Assembly: GCA_024803745.1 (NCBI GenBank)
Contig: JANJXV010000037.1
Location: forward strand, 8,085,501 to 8,149,500
Length of the DNA stretch: 64,000 bases
Direction: 5' to 3'
DNA from: Megascapheus bottae
Taxonomy: Eukaryota; Chordata; Mammalia; Rodentia; Geomyidae
Below are positions 10,552-22,119 of this stretch, piece by piece. The stretch's first letter is position 1. The number at the start of each line of letters is the position of its first letter. The notes under the pieces are model-generated. The model made no database searches and was not told the origin of the DNA. It saw nothing but the letters and a program-made list of their open reading frames with translations. A program made the translations under genes and the position numbers.

Positions 10552-10984
10552 CCACAACAACTTATTAATTTGGCACCATGAAAAAGGTTTAATTCGACAC
10601 TTGGTATACAGAGATCTAAAAGACTATTATCCATACTTTATAAAAACAAAACAAAAAATACCTAAATACCAGTAGAAAATAGACACACAAATGGCTAAAG
10701 CATATTAACTAGCAACTCACTTTAGAAGAAACAGCAAAAAAGTCCTTTAGAGGCTTAATTTCAGTAACAATCTGCCCCGTGTAAACCATTTTAATAACTA
10801 CACATTATTTTAATACGCATGAGATTGAAAAATATTTAAAATTTGATCATTTGGGGAGAGTATGAAGAAATGACAGCTCTTCTGAATCATTAATGCCCTG
10901 ACAATTTAGGGAAGGATTTAAAACTAAGCAATCACAAGGTCCTGATTTCAAGCCACCGATACCCAAACAAAATAAATAAATAAA

Positions 10985-13585
10985 CCATCAAATATAAAGA
11001 TGTTGTCAGGTTAGGTAAGCCTGGCGGTCCCATATGCTGGGCAGTTCTCTTTGAACTGACCCAGATCTTCTTTCTTGTACTCCATGTAATTGTAGAAAAT
11101 GATGGGGCTGTAGCTAAGGGGCTACTTAGTACAGAGCCTAAGTGAGCCGTGACTTGGTCTGGCCTAGAAACAGGATGTCCTCCAATGCTTTATTCTAGTA
11201 GATCATGTTGTCCCAATGGATAAAATGCAAGTCCAGCTGCTTTCTGGCAGTCCATTCCTTGCAGGGTGAGAGGGACACACACACTGGTAAGACTCACCTA
11301 TCCTGGGTAGCTTTTCTGAGCTTTGAGGAACCTGCTCATAATGAATCTTAGGCTTCTGTGGTTCTCAGTGCCTCTCTACAAATAAATGTGCTTCCTGAAA
11401 TGGGCTGTGTGAATGGGGGGCCTGTCTCACTAGATTCAGACAAGTTGGTATCATGAATCTGCTTCACATTATGATATATGGAAAGGGAGGAGGTAGAGAG
11501 AGAAGAGGTGTACTTATTCGGTCATTGTAAAGGAAGATAGCAGACAGTAACAGTAAGACTTTTGGGAAGGCTAACTTCTATAGAATTTGGTCAAAGCAAA
11601 ATATGAGAGATATTTGTGTGTGCAAAGTGGACTGAAGATGTCAAATGGCTACATGGGTTGATAATGCAGATAGGAAATAATGTGGCTTCTCTTATATCTA
11701 CGAAATAATTGGCCATGAAAATAGCATCAAAAACATGAGGAAACACTAAAGGATCCTTTGTGATACCTTGAAGCAACACACTTGGTCTAGCCTTTCACTA
11801 TCAAATTCTGTAATCCAAATAAATCACACTCTGCAACCCAGGGGCCTTAACTTCTCCTGGACATACACACAGACAGCGGAGAATTTCCCTGGGAGTCAAA
11901 GACGAAAGGCCATTAGGTTAATGTAAGCATCTCATTTTCTGCAACTCTGACAGGTACACTCTACCTCGGGAGGATCATCACCAGATTCCATTAGGTGAGA
12001 CCTTGGCTGAGCGTGTCTCCATGGAGACAATCTCTATCACTTAAAAACTGGCTCTCAGAGCCAGGGGGAACTTGCTCCTTCAGGATTTTCATTCTCTCTT
12101 CTCCTGAGAACACCCACACTCTTGATAAACAACGACACTCGCTCAGCAAAAATTCCGAACTGGGGATAATAGCAGGATGCAGGAGTGACAGAGCCAGTTT
12201 TCATGGGAGCTTATGTGCTGAGGGGGAGGGGACATCAACATAAAAGAGCCAACAAAACAAATCAATCAGATGCCTTCGGACAGTGGTCAGTGCCTATAGC
12301 AGAAGGCCGTGATTCTTAATGACCCACAGGGACAGGCCAGCTGTAGAAACCCTGGTGTCATAGGTCTGAGAAAGTGTCATCTCGTTGCAAATCAGAGAGA
12401 TGAGCACATAGAAACCTGGTGGCCGAGGTTTCCAAGCAGAAATAGGGACAAGGGGGAGAAAATGAGCTCGGGGCACTTAAAGATCAGAAAGCACAAGTGT
12501 GTGGCTGCAAAGATACAAGAAAGGTGGATACTGGTGGATGAGGTCAGAGATGTGGCAGTAACCAGGTCAGGAAGGGCTTTGACTGTGGCTGAGTCTGGCT
12601 GTTATTCTAAGTCAAAGAAAGTCACGGGTCCATGCGCAGTGAGGGCATGATAACCCATCATCCAGGCTGCATTAGAGCCTACCTCAAAAGGCCACCGCAT
12701 CTCTATTTCAGCAAGGCAGAGCCCAAAACACAGAACCACCGTAGCCCAGGATGTGCCTTAGTGGAGGCAACAAAAGCAAAGAGGCTGATTCAATGCCAAG
12801 GCTTTCGCTTTGGTCCTGTTTCCACGCAGCCCATGCAAAGGCTGGCTGGATGCGTGGCATCTGACATAATAGTCAACCCTTTGCTCCCCCTTGACCCCAC
12901 TTGAAGTTCACAGCCTTATTCGGGGGCCCATCCACAAGCAGCAAAACTTTCTATTTTTTTTTTAAAGGAAGAATGAAAGAAAGGAGGGAAACAAGAAAGT
13001 AGGTCAGGGCTGCTCTGCCTGGTAGCACACGGAGTGCTGGGCAGACTCCAAAAGCAACTCCCTGCTCCCCTCCGAGGTCTCCATTGAGCAATCACAGTGA
13101 TGTCAGTGCTGAGGGCCTCGGAAGCTGTGTGCTTTCTGAACCTGACCTCACCCGTGGTTTTCCTGGTGACTTAAAAAAAAAAAAAAACCATTACTTCCTG
13201 CCCTGTGCTTTATTTATCCCACATGTTTATTTTCTATACAGTCTATTCCCAAACAGAGCTCTGTGTGAGTTTCCAGGTCACTGTGTCCCATCAGGGCAAA
13301 CTCAACAGATGTGGGATGTACTGTGAGATTCAAAAAAAAACAAAAAAAAAGCCATAGTTGTCATGGCTGAGCACAGCTGCCACCCACTGCAGGGCTTCTT
13401 GTCCAGGGGCCAGCCAGGGAAAGTGTGTCTGTAATTTGTGCCATCAATCTTCCCTCTCTGAAGGTCAAGCTGTGTGCTGGGCAGGTCTTCCCATCCCACC
13501 CCATAGTCAAGGAGCTCCTGGGTGATATGTATCACCTAAGAGTGGAGGTCAAAGCCACGTCCACAGATACCTGAGAAGCTTGCTT
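10985..13585. other. Long unique block
   Basis: About 2.6 kb with no recognised transposon, the longest such run in the first half. It contains the 16-bp perfect palindrome at 12,014-12,029 and two short A-runs. Frames at 12,309-12,650 and 12,632-12,904 have no recognisable domain. Low transposon content and palindromic motifs make it a candidate for conserved non-coding DNA, but this cannot be tested here. Confidence 0.5.
12014..12029. promoter_or_regulatory. 16-bp perfect palindrome, RFX X-box-like
   Basis: TGTCTCCATGGAGACA is its own reverse complement. Its form (GTNNCC-AT-GGNNAC) resembles the palindromic X-box bound by RFX-family factors. Motif recognition only. Confidence 0.4.
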
Positions 13586-13587
13586 GT

Positions 13588-13594
13588 CTTTTTT

Positions 13595-13665
<71 letters not shown>

Positions 13666-13666
13666 T
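13588..13666. repeat. (CT)n microsatellite with CTTT edges
   Basis: Uninterrupted TC dinucleotides over about 54 bp at 13,598-13,651, bordered by TTTC units. A 'RERERE' minus-strand frame (13,532-13,720) is a product of this array. The mirror symmetry makes it a classic triplex-capable tract. Confidence 0.95.
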
Positions 13667-14285
13667 TTGAGGGCACCAGCTATTTCCTTCATTTAATTCA
13701 CTCTCTGGGTCTCCTGGCATGGTCCACTGTTGCTATAGCAACAGGAAACCAGCAATGCCGCTTTCTGAGATTAGTGTACCCTGTGGCCCACTGCCCACAG
13801 ACCTCTGGGCCTCAGCCCATACTGGGCCAGCCACTGCCACACCCTTCCCCCAGCAGCCCAGGCACCGCCACAAGCACAAAACAGCCAATCCACCTTTTAA
13901 CTGTGGGCTAATATCTGTGATCTCTTCCATGTAGGAATGTATTCTTCCGTGTGTGGCGGCACCTCAGAACTGTGCATCTATCCACCTCGTGCTAAAGAAG
14001 CCATTCAGAAAATGTCAGCATGGAAAAAGTCCTTGCTGTGCTCACTAGTCTGTGTGGCTATTTTCAATTATGCAATATTGAGTACTAATGGAATATAGCT
14101 TCTGGCACACAGTAGGTCTTCAACATAGGTTCCGTAAGTATTAAATAACATTTCCTAAGTCCACACCAGACATTATGTAATTTGGACACATCTGCCTTAG
14201 CATTTATAAGATTATAAGATCTAAAAATGCACGTCATTTTCTCTAGCTACTTAAAAGGCAGTGTCTCAAGGGTCTGATAAATATT
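13667..14285. other. Unique block containing an X-box-like palindrome
   Basis: No transposon recognised. It holds the 18-bp palindrome at 13,727-13,744. A 71-codon plus-strand frame (13,719-13,934) spans that palindrome but has no recognisable domain. Confidence 0.45.
13727..13744. promoter_or_regulatory. 18-bp perfect palindrome, RFX X-box-like
   Basis: CTGTTGCTATAGCAACAG is a perfect palindrome. The core GTTGC-nnnn-GCAAC matches the symmetric X-box of RFX factors closely. Occupancy and function are unknown. Confidence 0.5.
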
Positions 14286-14420
14286 AATTCAGTTGAGCCC
14301 CCTGACAACCTTGTAACAGGGCCTAAAAGTGTTATCGCTAAACCTTTATTCTGGTAACTGATGAAAGGGATATTGGTGGAGAAAAAGAAGCTTTACAGAT
14401 ACAATTTAGGCTCTCAAGAC
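14285..14420 (-). mobile_element. MIR-like fragment
   Basis: 'gttgagccccctgacaaccttgt', then 'aacctttattctggtaactga', matches the central region of MIR loosely. It is ancient and diverged. Confidence 0.35.
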
Positions 14421-14499
14421 GATATTATCTTGGGTTAAACCAGCATATCCTAAATTTATTGGCAAGGGCTGAGGGTCTTTTTTTAAAAAAAATTGTCAA

Positions 14500-14722
14500 T
14501 TCTGGGGGTTTTAACTTGGTACTTGGGAGTTGTCCTTGAGCATTTTTGCTCATGGTTAATGCTCTACCAATTGAGCCACATCTCCACTTTCAGTTTTTAG
14601 GGGGTACTTAACTGTAAATAATATTCTCATCAATTTTCCTGCCAGGGCTGGCTTCAAGCCATGATCCTCAGATCTCAGCCTCCTGAGTAGCTAGGATTAC
14701 AGGCATGAGCCACTGACCTGGT
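14500..14722 (-). mobile_element. B1-Geo SINE, minus strand
   Basis: 'ttgagcatttttgctcatgg', 'ctaccaattgagccacatct', 'taactgtaaataatattctc' and 'aggattacaggcatgagcca' in the expected order. Confidence 0.9.
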
Positions 14723-15040
14723 GATGTGTTTTTATTCACAAGAGAGAAGAGGGAACACAAAGAAAAAATGCCGTGTAAAGATCAAAGCAGAGAATGGATT
14801 GATGCTACCACAAACCAATGACACTGAGAGGTACCTGATGCTATAAGAGGTTGGGAAAACCTCCTCTATAACCTGAGGACAGAGTATAACTATCCAATAC
14901 TTTAATGTTCCAATTTCTGCCTTGCATAGCTCTGAGAAAACACACTTCTATTGCTAAGCCATCTATTGTGAGATAATTGGTTACGTCAGCCCTAAGAAAT
15001 AAGCACAAATCCTATATCAGCTTTCCCAAAGAAATCAAAT
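14722..15040. other. Unique sequence
   Basis: No recognised feature. Confidence 0.4.
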
Positions 15041-15044
15041 TCAG

Positions 15045-15330
15045 AGGCTAACCTGACTTGCCAAAAGTTTAGATGGTAAGTACCCAACTGGAATTTGATC
15101 CCAAGCATCTGTCATGAAGTCCTTAAACTACTGCATTCACCCTTGGAATATATTTTCTGAATATCTACTATGTGTTAATTATATTCAATTCTGGGAATGC
15201 AGCTATACGTGAGAGAAAAAGTCTCTATGAACTTTATGTGGAAACTGGTGATCAGAGGAAGGAGTAATTTGCCCAAATTAACAGAGGTGTCAGAATTGGG
15301 ATTTGAACTAGAACATCTGACTCAAGAGCC
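15045..15330. mobile_element. Ancient MIR/L2-type fragments
   Basis: 'cagaggctaacctgacttgccaa' (15,045-15,140) resembles the end of MIR. 'gaatatctactatgtgttaatt..' and 'gggatttgaactagaacatctg' (15,150-15,330) resemble an L2/MIR-class remnant. Family names are tentative. Confidence 0.4.
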
Positions 15331-15337
15331 TGCCTTT

Positions 15338-15340
<3 letters not shown>

Positions 15341-15387
<47 letters not shown>
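15341..15387. repeat. (GT)23-24 microsatellite
   Basis: Perfect GT run at the 3' tail of the minus-strand SINE that follows. Confidence 0.95.
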
Positions 15388-15390
<3 letters not shown>

Positions 15391-15448
15391 CTTGAACTCA
15401 AAATCTAGCTGTCATCCCTGAGCTTTTGCTTTTTTGTTGTTGTTGTTG

Positions 15449-15495
<47 letters not shown>

Positions 15496-15677
15496 GCTCA
15501 AGGTTAGTGCCACCAGTTTGACCCGTAGCTCTACTTCTGGTTATTTTTGGTGTTTTATTTGGAGATAGAGAGTCTCACAGGCTCTTTCTTGCCTAGGCTG
15601 TCTTCCAACTGTGATCCTTTAGATTTCAGCCTCCTGAGAAGCTAAGATTCTAGGTGTGAGCCACTAGTGCTGAGCTG
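15387..15677 (-). mobile_element. B1-Geo SINE, minus strand, expanded by an internal microsatellite
   Basis: The normal order is present: 'gcttgaactcaaaatctagc', then 'tgctcaaggttagtgcc', 'tttggagatagagagtctca', 'aagattctaggtgtgagcca'. The right half is split by about 70 bp of (TTG)n-(GT)n at 15,430-15,494, where other copies carry a short T-run. Confidence 0.9.
15430..15494. repeat. T-run/(TTG)5/(GT)22 compound microsatellite
   Basis: T-run, then TTG trinucleotides, then GT dinucleotides, located inside the right monomer of a SINE. Confidence 0.95.
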
Positions 15678-16195
15678 TCCCCCTTCATTTTGAGCCAAGC
15701 CCCTTGTCACTGGGCTTCCCTGTCAGCTACCTTGGAATGATGGAAGGAAGAGTATGTGAACAGAGCTACCTGGAGACTGAGGCAAAGACCCTCTTCCACC
15801 TCTGTAGCCAGGCTGAGCCAACATCTGGGAACAGCCCTGAGCAGCTGGTGAACATCAGCAGCACTCCTCCAGATTGAAGGCAGGCTAAGACATTTGACCT
15901 CATCCTTCCAGCACCAGGGGCAGGTCTGCTCCTGAGTTTGCCATAGAATAATCTGAATTCCACCTGGAAAACAAAATGACTTATTAAGTGAAAGCAGACG
16001 TCATTCTCCAAGACCCAGGGCAAGAAATCTGTGAGGTGCATCTGTGCTTTCAATGAAGCAGAGCTGCAGTGTCCTGGGACTTCCGACACCTAAAGACAAA
16101 CACATCTGACAGGATGGAGGGCCAGAATGAGCCGGAAATGTGGAAATGTGTTTTTGTCTTTTTTTTTTCTTTGTTGGGGAAAAAAGAGATAGGTA
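15678..16195. other. Unique sequence
   Basis: No recognised repeat. A 107-codon minus-strand frame (15,766-16,089) shows no recognisable family. Confidence 0.4.
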
Positions 16196-16198
16196 TGT

Positions 16199-16254
<56 letters not shown>

Positions 16255-16256
16255 AA
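16199..16256. repeat. (GAAA)14 microsatellite
   Basis: Perfect tetranucleotide array. The F/L/S repeat frames on the minus strand (16,050-16,299) are products of it. Confidence 0.95.
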
Positions 16257-17400
16257 CCTTAGCTCCAATAAATGTGGTACAATTCCTTTTTTGAACCAAT
16301 TTTTAACTGAGAAAGCAAAAGGGATAGGATAAGGAAAGGAAAGGAAGCATGTGGAAAGGTAAGAGAAAAAAAGAATAAAAAGAGATAAAAAAGGGAAAAC
16401 CTAGCCATAAAAGAGAAAAATAGAGGCTGAAGTGATGAGGGCCAGAGGCACAAAATAAGGGAAATGAAGTCAAGACAGCAACTAGAAGAAACACAGACTA
16501 GAAAGATGCCTGTTTTCTATGTCCACCTGGGGCTCTGGCAGCCCTCCCATGGCCACTGCTCAGGGGCCTATCAGTCCATTGAAGAGGCAGGAGGCTATCA
16601 GTTTACAAGAAGAGAGGAAGCAGAGGAAGAGGAAAGAAAGCAGACAAATTACTAAATGAGGAAGCCAATTACCCAGTGCACCATACTTCAAGCTGTCAGC
16701 AGGCTGCTATTCCTCAGGCACCTTTGGGCAAAGTGGGACTTAGACCTCTGGACTTCACTCCCATCTGGCCTCTCCAGTGACACAATCTAGACAGACTTCC
16801 CCTTGCACGCTCACATCAGATAGCCAGCATCCTGAAAGAGACCTTGCCAAATCAGAGGCCAGTACTGCACCATCACTGAATCACGAAAGCACCAGAGTTG
16901 TGCAAGTAAAACCGCCGGGGAACTACTTTGGCTCTCTGTTGAACATCTACAGGGGTCTCTGGAGCCTTCTCTGATTTCTCCAGCAGCAGTAAGCATAAAA
17001 ACCTAGCAGCGACAGGTATTTGCTCAAGTCATGAAGCTGAGGAGAATGCAAGCCAAAAGACCTTTTGTCTATTAAGCAGAAGGCAGCTTGGCACTCAGTA
17101 TCTTCAATTATGGAAAACCATTATCTTCACATAAAGATCCTTACAAATACTGATGCTTAAGAAAGTAAATATGCCAGCGGATCCAGCCATTTTGACTTTA
17201 ACAAGGGATAGCGGGACAGGAGCAGCCTGGAATGCTTAGATGTGGGGCAGAGAAAGGTCAGGCAGGATAGACAGCCATATGTCTAGAGAAGTATCCTGTT
17301 GGTCAAGGGCAGATTGGACATTGCAAGAAATACACATTAGAAAAAAGAGCTGTAGCATGGAATAAAGAACAACTGCACTATTATTTAGAACACCCCTCAT
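16257..17400. other. Unique block
   Basis: Purine-rich at 16,320-16,450, then ordinary unique DNA. No recognised transposon or exon. Confidence 0.45.
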
Positions 17401-17404
17401 CATT

Positions 17405-17755
17405 TGCGTGTGTGTGTGTGTGATACTGAGGCTTGAACTAATGATTGTTAGGCTAGTGCAATACATGAAGCCATGTCTCCTGCCCTGTTTCTCTCTGAAC
17501 AGGGTCTCAGTTGCCACCTTGGGTGCATTTCTGAAATATGATCCACTTACTTGAGGCTTTCTATTATTACCAGGATAAAGGGCACACGACCATATCCAGT
17601 GTCTGTTGATATAGGAACCTCCTGGGCTTTTCTGCTCAGATTGGCCTGGAACTGTGATCCTCCTTTTCTGCCTGGGGTAGTCTCAAGCTGCCATACTCCT
17701 GTACTCAGCCTCCCAACTGATTACAGTTTTAAGCCACCAGAGCCCAACTCAAACC
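17405..17755 (-). mobile_element. Old B1-dID type SINE material
   Basis: A short (GT)n (17,407-17,421) is followed by an ID-like unit ('gatactgaggcttgaacta', 'caatacatgaagccatgtctcc') and B1-like sequence ('ggcctggaactgtgatcctcc', 'cagcctcccaactgattaca') on the minus strand. It is rearranged and diverged. Confidence 0.55.
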
Positions 17756-18225
17756 TCTCCAGCTGGAAGAAGCAGCCAAATGACTGCAGCATGGACTCTT
17801 CTTTCTGAGAAGTTTACTTTTATGACTCTGTGTTTTCTGAATGAAGTCGTGTGTGACGTGGTTGGCAAAGATCCTCAAAGAAAGGGCATTGTCAGATCTG
17901 CAGTGATAAGGTTGCTCCAAGGGCTAAAAAGATGATTGGGGGGTGGGGATGGAGATAGTAAAATCCTCTTGTCTTCTCATCATTCTGCATAGTTTTGTAA
18001 CTCAGTCTTCTTCGTGACACAGGGCTTTGGCTTCACTCTGCAATACCTGCGTATAACCAACACGACTGCTTCCTCTCTGCAAGGTAAACTCTTTAGTCAA
18101 GACCAGCACCTCTGTAATAGTGTGACCTGATGTCTGGGTCACCAGAAGGACAGTGCTGAGAGCAGAGACTGCTCAATACAAGTTTCTTAGGGGCGGGGGA
18201 GGGGTGGGAGACACATCTAATTTTT
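17755..18225. other. Unique sequence
   Basis: No recognised feature. Confidence 0.4.
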
Positions 18226-18237
18226 TGTTTATCTGTT

Positions 18238-18440
18238 TTGTGATACTGGGGATTGAACTCGGGACCTTGTGTTTGCTAGGTAGCTCTACTTTTTGAGCCA
18301 TGCCTCTGCTTCTGGCCTTCTTATCCCAGATAAGAGTATCTGGGATTTTTCTATCCTGGTTGGCTTCAAACTGCAATTCTCAGATCTCAGCTTTCATGAG
18401 TAGTTTGGATTGTAGGAATGTGCCACTTTGGGCCCTGGCT
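18238..18440 (-). mobile_element. B1-dID SINE, minus strand
   Basis: ID-type unit 'gatactggggattgaactcg', 'gtttgctaggtagctctac', then B1-type unit 'ggcttcaaactgcaattctc' and 'ttggattgtaggaatgtgcc'. The right half is the ID type rather than Geo. Confidence 0.8.
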
Positions 18441-18699
18441 AGAATTGCTTTTGAAGAGAACCATATCTCAGTGACATGGGAGGCAATTTCCTCCTCTCCT
18501 TCCCAAGCTTTCCAGTTGTTTTCATTTTTCTGTGACATCCCAATAAGCCTCTATCACCATCTTTCTGGTTCTCCTTCACTCTCCTTCCTCAGTACTTGGT
18601 CCCGGTTCATCTTTTCCACCCATGCCTTTGTCTTTCATCAAACTCTTCCCTGCAACCAACCTTTCACTGACCAAAACCTTTCAGATACAAATAAAATAG

Positions 18700-18982
18700 T
18701 TGGGCACTGATGACTCAGGCCTATAATCCTAGCTAATTAGAAGGCTGGGACCTGAGGATCACTGTTCGAAGCCAGCCCGGGCATGAAAGTCTATGAGACC
18801 CTCATCTCCAATTAACCACCACAAAACCAGAAGTGGCACTGTGGCTCAAGCAGTAAAACGCTAGCCTTGAGCTGAAGATCTCAGGGACAGAGCCAAGGCC
18901 CAGAGTTCAAGCACCACAACTCACAAAAAGAGAAAGAAAGAAAGAAAGAAAAGAAAAAAAAAGAAAGCAAGAAAGAAAGCCA
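18700..18982 (+). mobile_element. B1-Geo SINE with GAAA-rich tail
   Basis: Full dimer: 'actcaggcctataatcctag', 'cgaagccagcccgggc', 'tctccaattaaccacc', 'ggcactgtggctcaagcagt', 'cagagttcaagcaccac', then a GAAA-type tail to 18,982. Confidence 0.92.
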
Positions 18983-18989
18983 GCCATGG

Positions 18990-21055
18990 TCCAACCTTTG
19001 CTTGTATTTTCCTTCTACAAATAAACAGAGGAAAAGAAATGCAAGATTTCCATGTCAATCATTAAACTCCATTCCCCCTGGGCAGAGGTTAAGCATGTAC
19101 CCAATTTACAGCACAGACAGTTCAGGAAAAGGCAATAATGATCCATCTTCATAGCACAAGGGGAATTGACCAGAAGGAAATCCTACCTTATACCATTAAC
19201 CTATTCTACTGTTCAACAAGAAATGAGTTCCTGTGTGGCTGGGAAGCTGTGCATATGTGAATTGTGCTGTATAGCAAAGAACCCACAGGCTATATAGTCA
19301 ATGCTGTCATATTTCTGACAACTTAGATCTGGGGTAAAGTGACCTGTCACAGTGGTTGCCTCTTTTATCTTTTGTAGTTTTTCTATTTATTTTCTCATAC
19401 CAGTTTTCAAATTGTGTTCCACAGTCATGGTCAATGTGTGTTTGTCCTACCACCTTCAAACTCTGCCTATAGATTTAGGTGTCCGATCAAGAAAAATAGC
19501 AAGCTAAACAAAACAGAAATCCAAAGCTTGAAACCCATTGGCATAACACAATAGTGGTTTCTGAGTTTTCAGGTGCTTCAGCCAAGGCAAGAATATGAAA
19601 ACAGAACAGGAGAGAGGAAATTGTTCCGCCTTGACATCGCTCACCCAGGACCCACATAAGCTGGCTGGAAGAATATGATGTCAGCTCTGGGAATCATCAA
19701 TGGGGGGTGGGCTGGGCTGGGCTGGGCTGGAAATACCTCTCTCAAGGAGATGTTTCCAACCCCTTTCTGTTCTTCTAATTCGTGTAAAGTGATTTCTCAG
19801 AATTTTCACATAGAACTCCTCTGAAGACTAAAAGCCCTTGCATTTTTTAGCAACTCAGCCTAAATCAGAGATATCACTGGTTATGAGTTGTCCTTTTGTT
19901 AGAATGCTGGCCATCTCTGTGACTTAGACATTCATCGACCTTTCTGACTTCTGTATGTAGTGGGTAGGCTGGCTCTTTAAGCTATTCAGAAAAAGGAGAA
20001 CCAGGGTCTTCCCACACACAACATGTAGCAATTCTGTGGGTTGAACCAGGGTTCGGTGTATGTGAAGGGGATTCTGAGTTGCTTGAAAACTGTGCCTATT
20101 GTAGGTCTTTGGGGGTGAAGCAAGAATGTAAAAGCATCTGAAGGATTTGTGTCCAAAGTGAATGACTTAGTACACTGGGGAGGGGAGCAAATAACACCTG
20201 TTTTCCACCCATGCCATCTCCCAACTCTCTTCCAGTTTCCTGTCTGGTGTTTTCTCCAGCATGCTCAATAATACAGTCTTCATCAGTGCTCTCTCTGAGC
20301 TCTGGGTACCTGGCCTGTATTCTATACACAGTCTCATTGGTCCTCAGCGTACATTTGCAATGTTCATATATCAGCAGCTGCTTTTTACAAGAGAGAAACC
20401 CTGTTGCTCAAAATTTGTAAATGCCCCACCAGGTTACAGCTGGTAAGTAATGGTTCTAGGCCTCCAACTGATGCCTTTCAATCAGAATTTAATCAGCAAA
20501 GGGAGAAAGAAGTCTTTAACTCTTACAAAGGTACGCCTGCCGGGAAACACAGAAAAATACAGAAAGGGGTAAGACCTTGACTTTCATAGGAAGCAGTGTC
20601 AAGCTACTTCCAATTGCTTAGGAAGCACGCATATATTATATCAGGTACAATATGAGATACCCATATATAGGAAATTTATGAGTACATAGGTTATTCACTG
20701 CATCCATGTGTGGGGGGGAGTATTGATTTCTTTAGTGATAGAATGCTGGAATGGCCTTCTTTGAAGGCTCCTAGTCTGGAAGATGAAAGACAAAGATATA
20801 GGAATGCTATGGGCTCATGTGCTGGAAGCCAAGTCCCCACTGTGTCAGTGGAGCAGCCTTTCACATCCAGGGGACACCACCATCACAGGAAATTAGTGCT
20901 GCTTTCATGGTGAGTTTGTTCTTGGGAAAGAAATCACCTCCCTGGCCCATAGTTTGTCCATCCCATTGATAGCCAGATCCCTGGCAGGATGCCAGTGTCA
21001 AGTTCTTGGTCTTCCACAACTATGCACTAAATAAACCTTTCAAGTTTTTTTTTTC
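18990..21055. other. Long unique block
   Basis: About 2 kb without recognised transposons. It contains a short GGGCT tandem array at 19,708-19,730. Frames at 20,096-20,446 overlap on both strands and show no domain. Confidence 0.45.
19708..19730. repeat. (GGGCT)4-5 short tandem repeat
   Basis: Pentanucleotide array following a GGGGGG run. Confidence 0.9.
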
Positions 21056-21200
21056 TTTTTCTTTTTTCGGCAGTACTGGTATTTGATCACAGGGCTATTT
21101 TGTTGCTAAACTGGTAAATGACTGCTGAGCTATATCTCCAACCCTGCTTTTCACTGGTTATTTGGAAGATGGAGTCTTACTCCTCATCCTATGTGGACCT
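21045..21200 (-). mobile_element. B1-dID type SINE fragment
   Basis: T/C-rich tail, then 'gcagtactggtatttgatcac', 'ctgagctatatctccaaccc' and 'ggttatttggaagatggagtc'. The B1-type left end is missing. Confidence 0.6.
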
Positions 21201-21399
21201 GAGACCTTTTTTTCCTACTAGTTCTGGAGGCTGGAAGTCCGAAATCAAATGCTCTCCAGGCTGGGTGTCTGGTGAGGACTGTGCTTTGCCTCCTATACTG
21301 CAAGGCATGCTGGGTGCTCAGGTGGGGCAGGAGAGATACCCCACCATCACACCCCCAATCACTGTAGAAAAACACATTGTGAGATGAAAGGTGCTCCAT

Positions 21400-21880
21400 A
21401 GACCTAGAACATTATTCCAAGGCTTGTGTTGGGGTTGCCCAGGCATAGACACATGCTTAGGTTCTCCTTTGACTGTGGCTAGAGAGGAGGAAGACTTTAC
21501 ACATCATCCAGGTGTGGTTCTGGTCTCGGCTTTGGATCCCTTCTGCTGCTGAGCGCTCCCCTATCCAACATTCCATTTCCCTCTTGCTGGATTTTTCCAA
21601 AAAGGCTTAAGGATCTTGCACACGAAACCCAATTTCTATTTTTCCTTTAGCCTCCAAAAGGAAATTTTTAAAGCAAAACCCAACAACAAGGAACCTCCCT
21701 GAAATAACAAGGAAGCTCCTCTGTTGATCACTAAGGGATTGATTGGAGGCAGGCAGAAAAGAAAAAATCAATAGAGAGGGATATCCAGAGCAAAGCATAA
21801 TATATGCCCATGTGAAATACAGTGAAGCCCCTCGGTGCAATTAATAGGCACTGAAAAAAGAAATAACAAGAGAGTAAAAC
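21400..21880. other. Unique sequence
   Basis: No recognised feature. Confidence 0.4.
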
Positions 21881-22115
21881 AGCCTAAGATGGGGGATGGG
21901 AACCAACCAGCTGGAAGGTGGATGAAGATGAGAATGGTCAAGGTGGATTACTTTCTTGTAGAAAAAGAGAAAAATGGACACTTGTTAAAATTGTTTAAGA
22001 AGGGAAAGGGAAAGTGATAAAGGGTAAGATAGATACATTGCACGCATGTATGGAAATGTTACAGTGAAACGCCACACCCCCCTTGCACAACTAATGTATG
22101 CTAATTTTAAAAAAT
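21880..22115 (+). mobile_element. LINE-1 3' UTR fragment
   Basis: The end 'cattgcacgcatgtatggaaatg', 'cagtgaaacgcc', 'gcacaactaatgtatgctaat' matches the end of the other L1-type 3' UTR at 62.7 kb in this window. The preceding part is GA-rich. Confidence 0.6.
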
Positions 22116-22119
22116 TCTA

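Larger units (their letters stand above)
9690..10930 (+). mobile_element. Degraded LINE-1 ORF2 region, interrupted by SINEs
   Basis: Pieces at 9690-9840 ('tcttcatgaatgaaaaatctaaa') and 10,560-10,930 ('aaatggctaaagcatattaac', 'gagtatgaagaaatgacagc') resemble the 3' part of L1 ORF2 in order on the plus strand. All reading frames are broken. SINEs at 9843, 10,222 and 10,317 and a TA/CATA microsatellite lie between the pieces. Confidence 0.45.

Noticed and set aside
18300..18710. 136-codon plus-strand frame
   Set aside because: Its first third is antisense to a B1-dID SINE and the rest has no recognisable family.
21215..21400. Possible MaLR/LTR fragment beginning 'actagttctggaggctggaag'
   Set aside because: Only the first 20 or so bases look familiar; the rest does not follow any family I could name.
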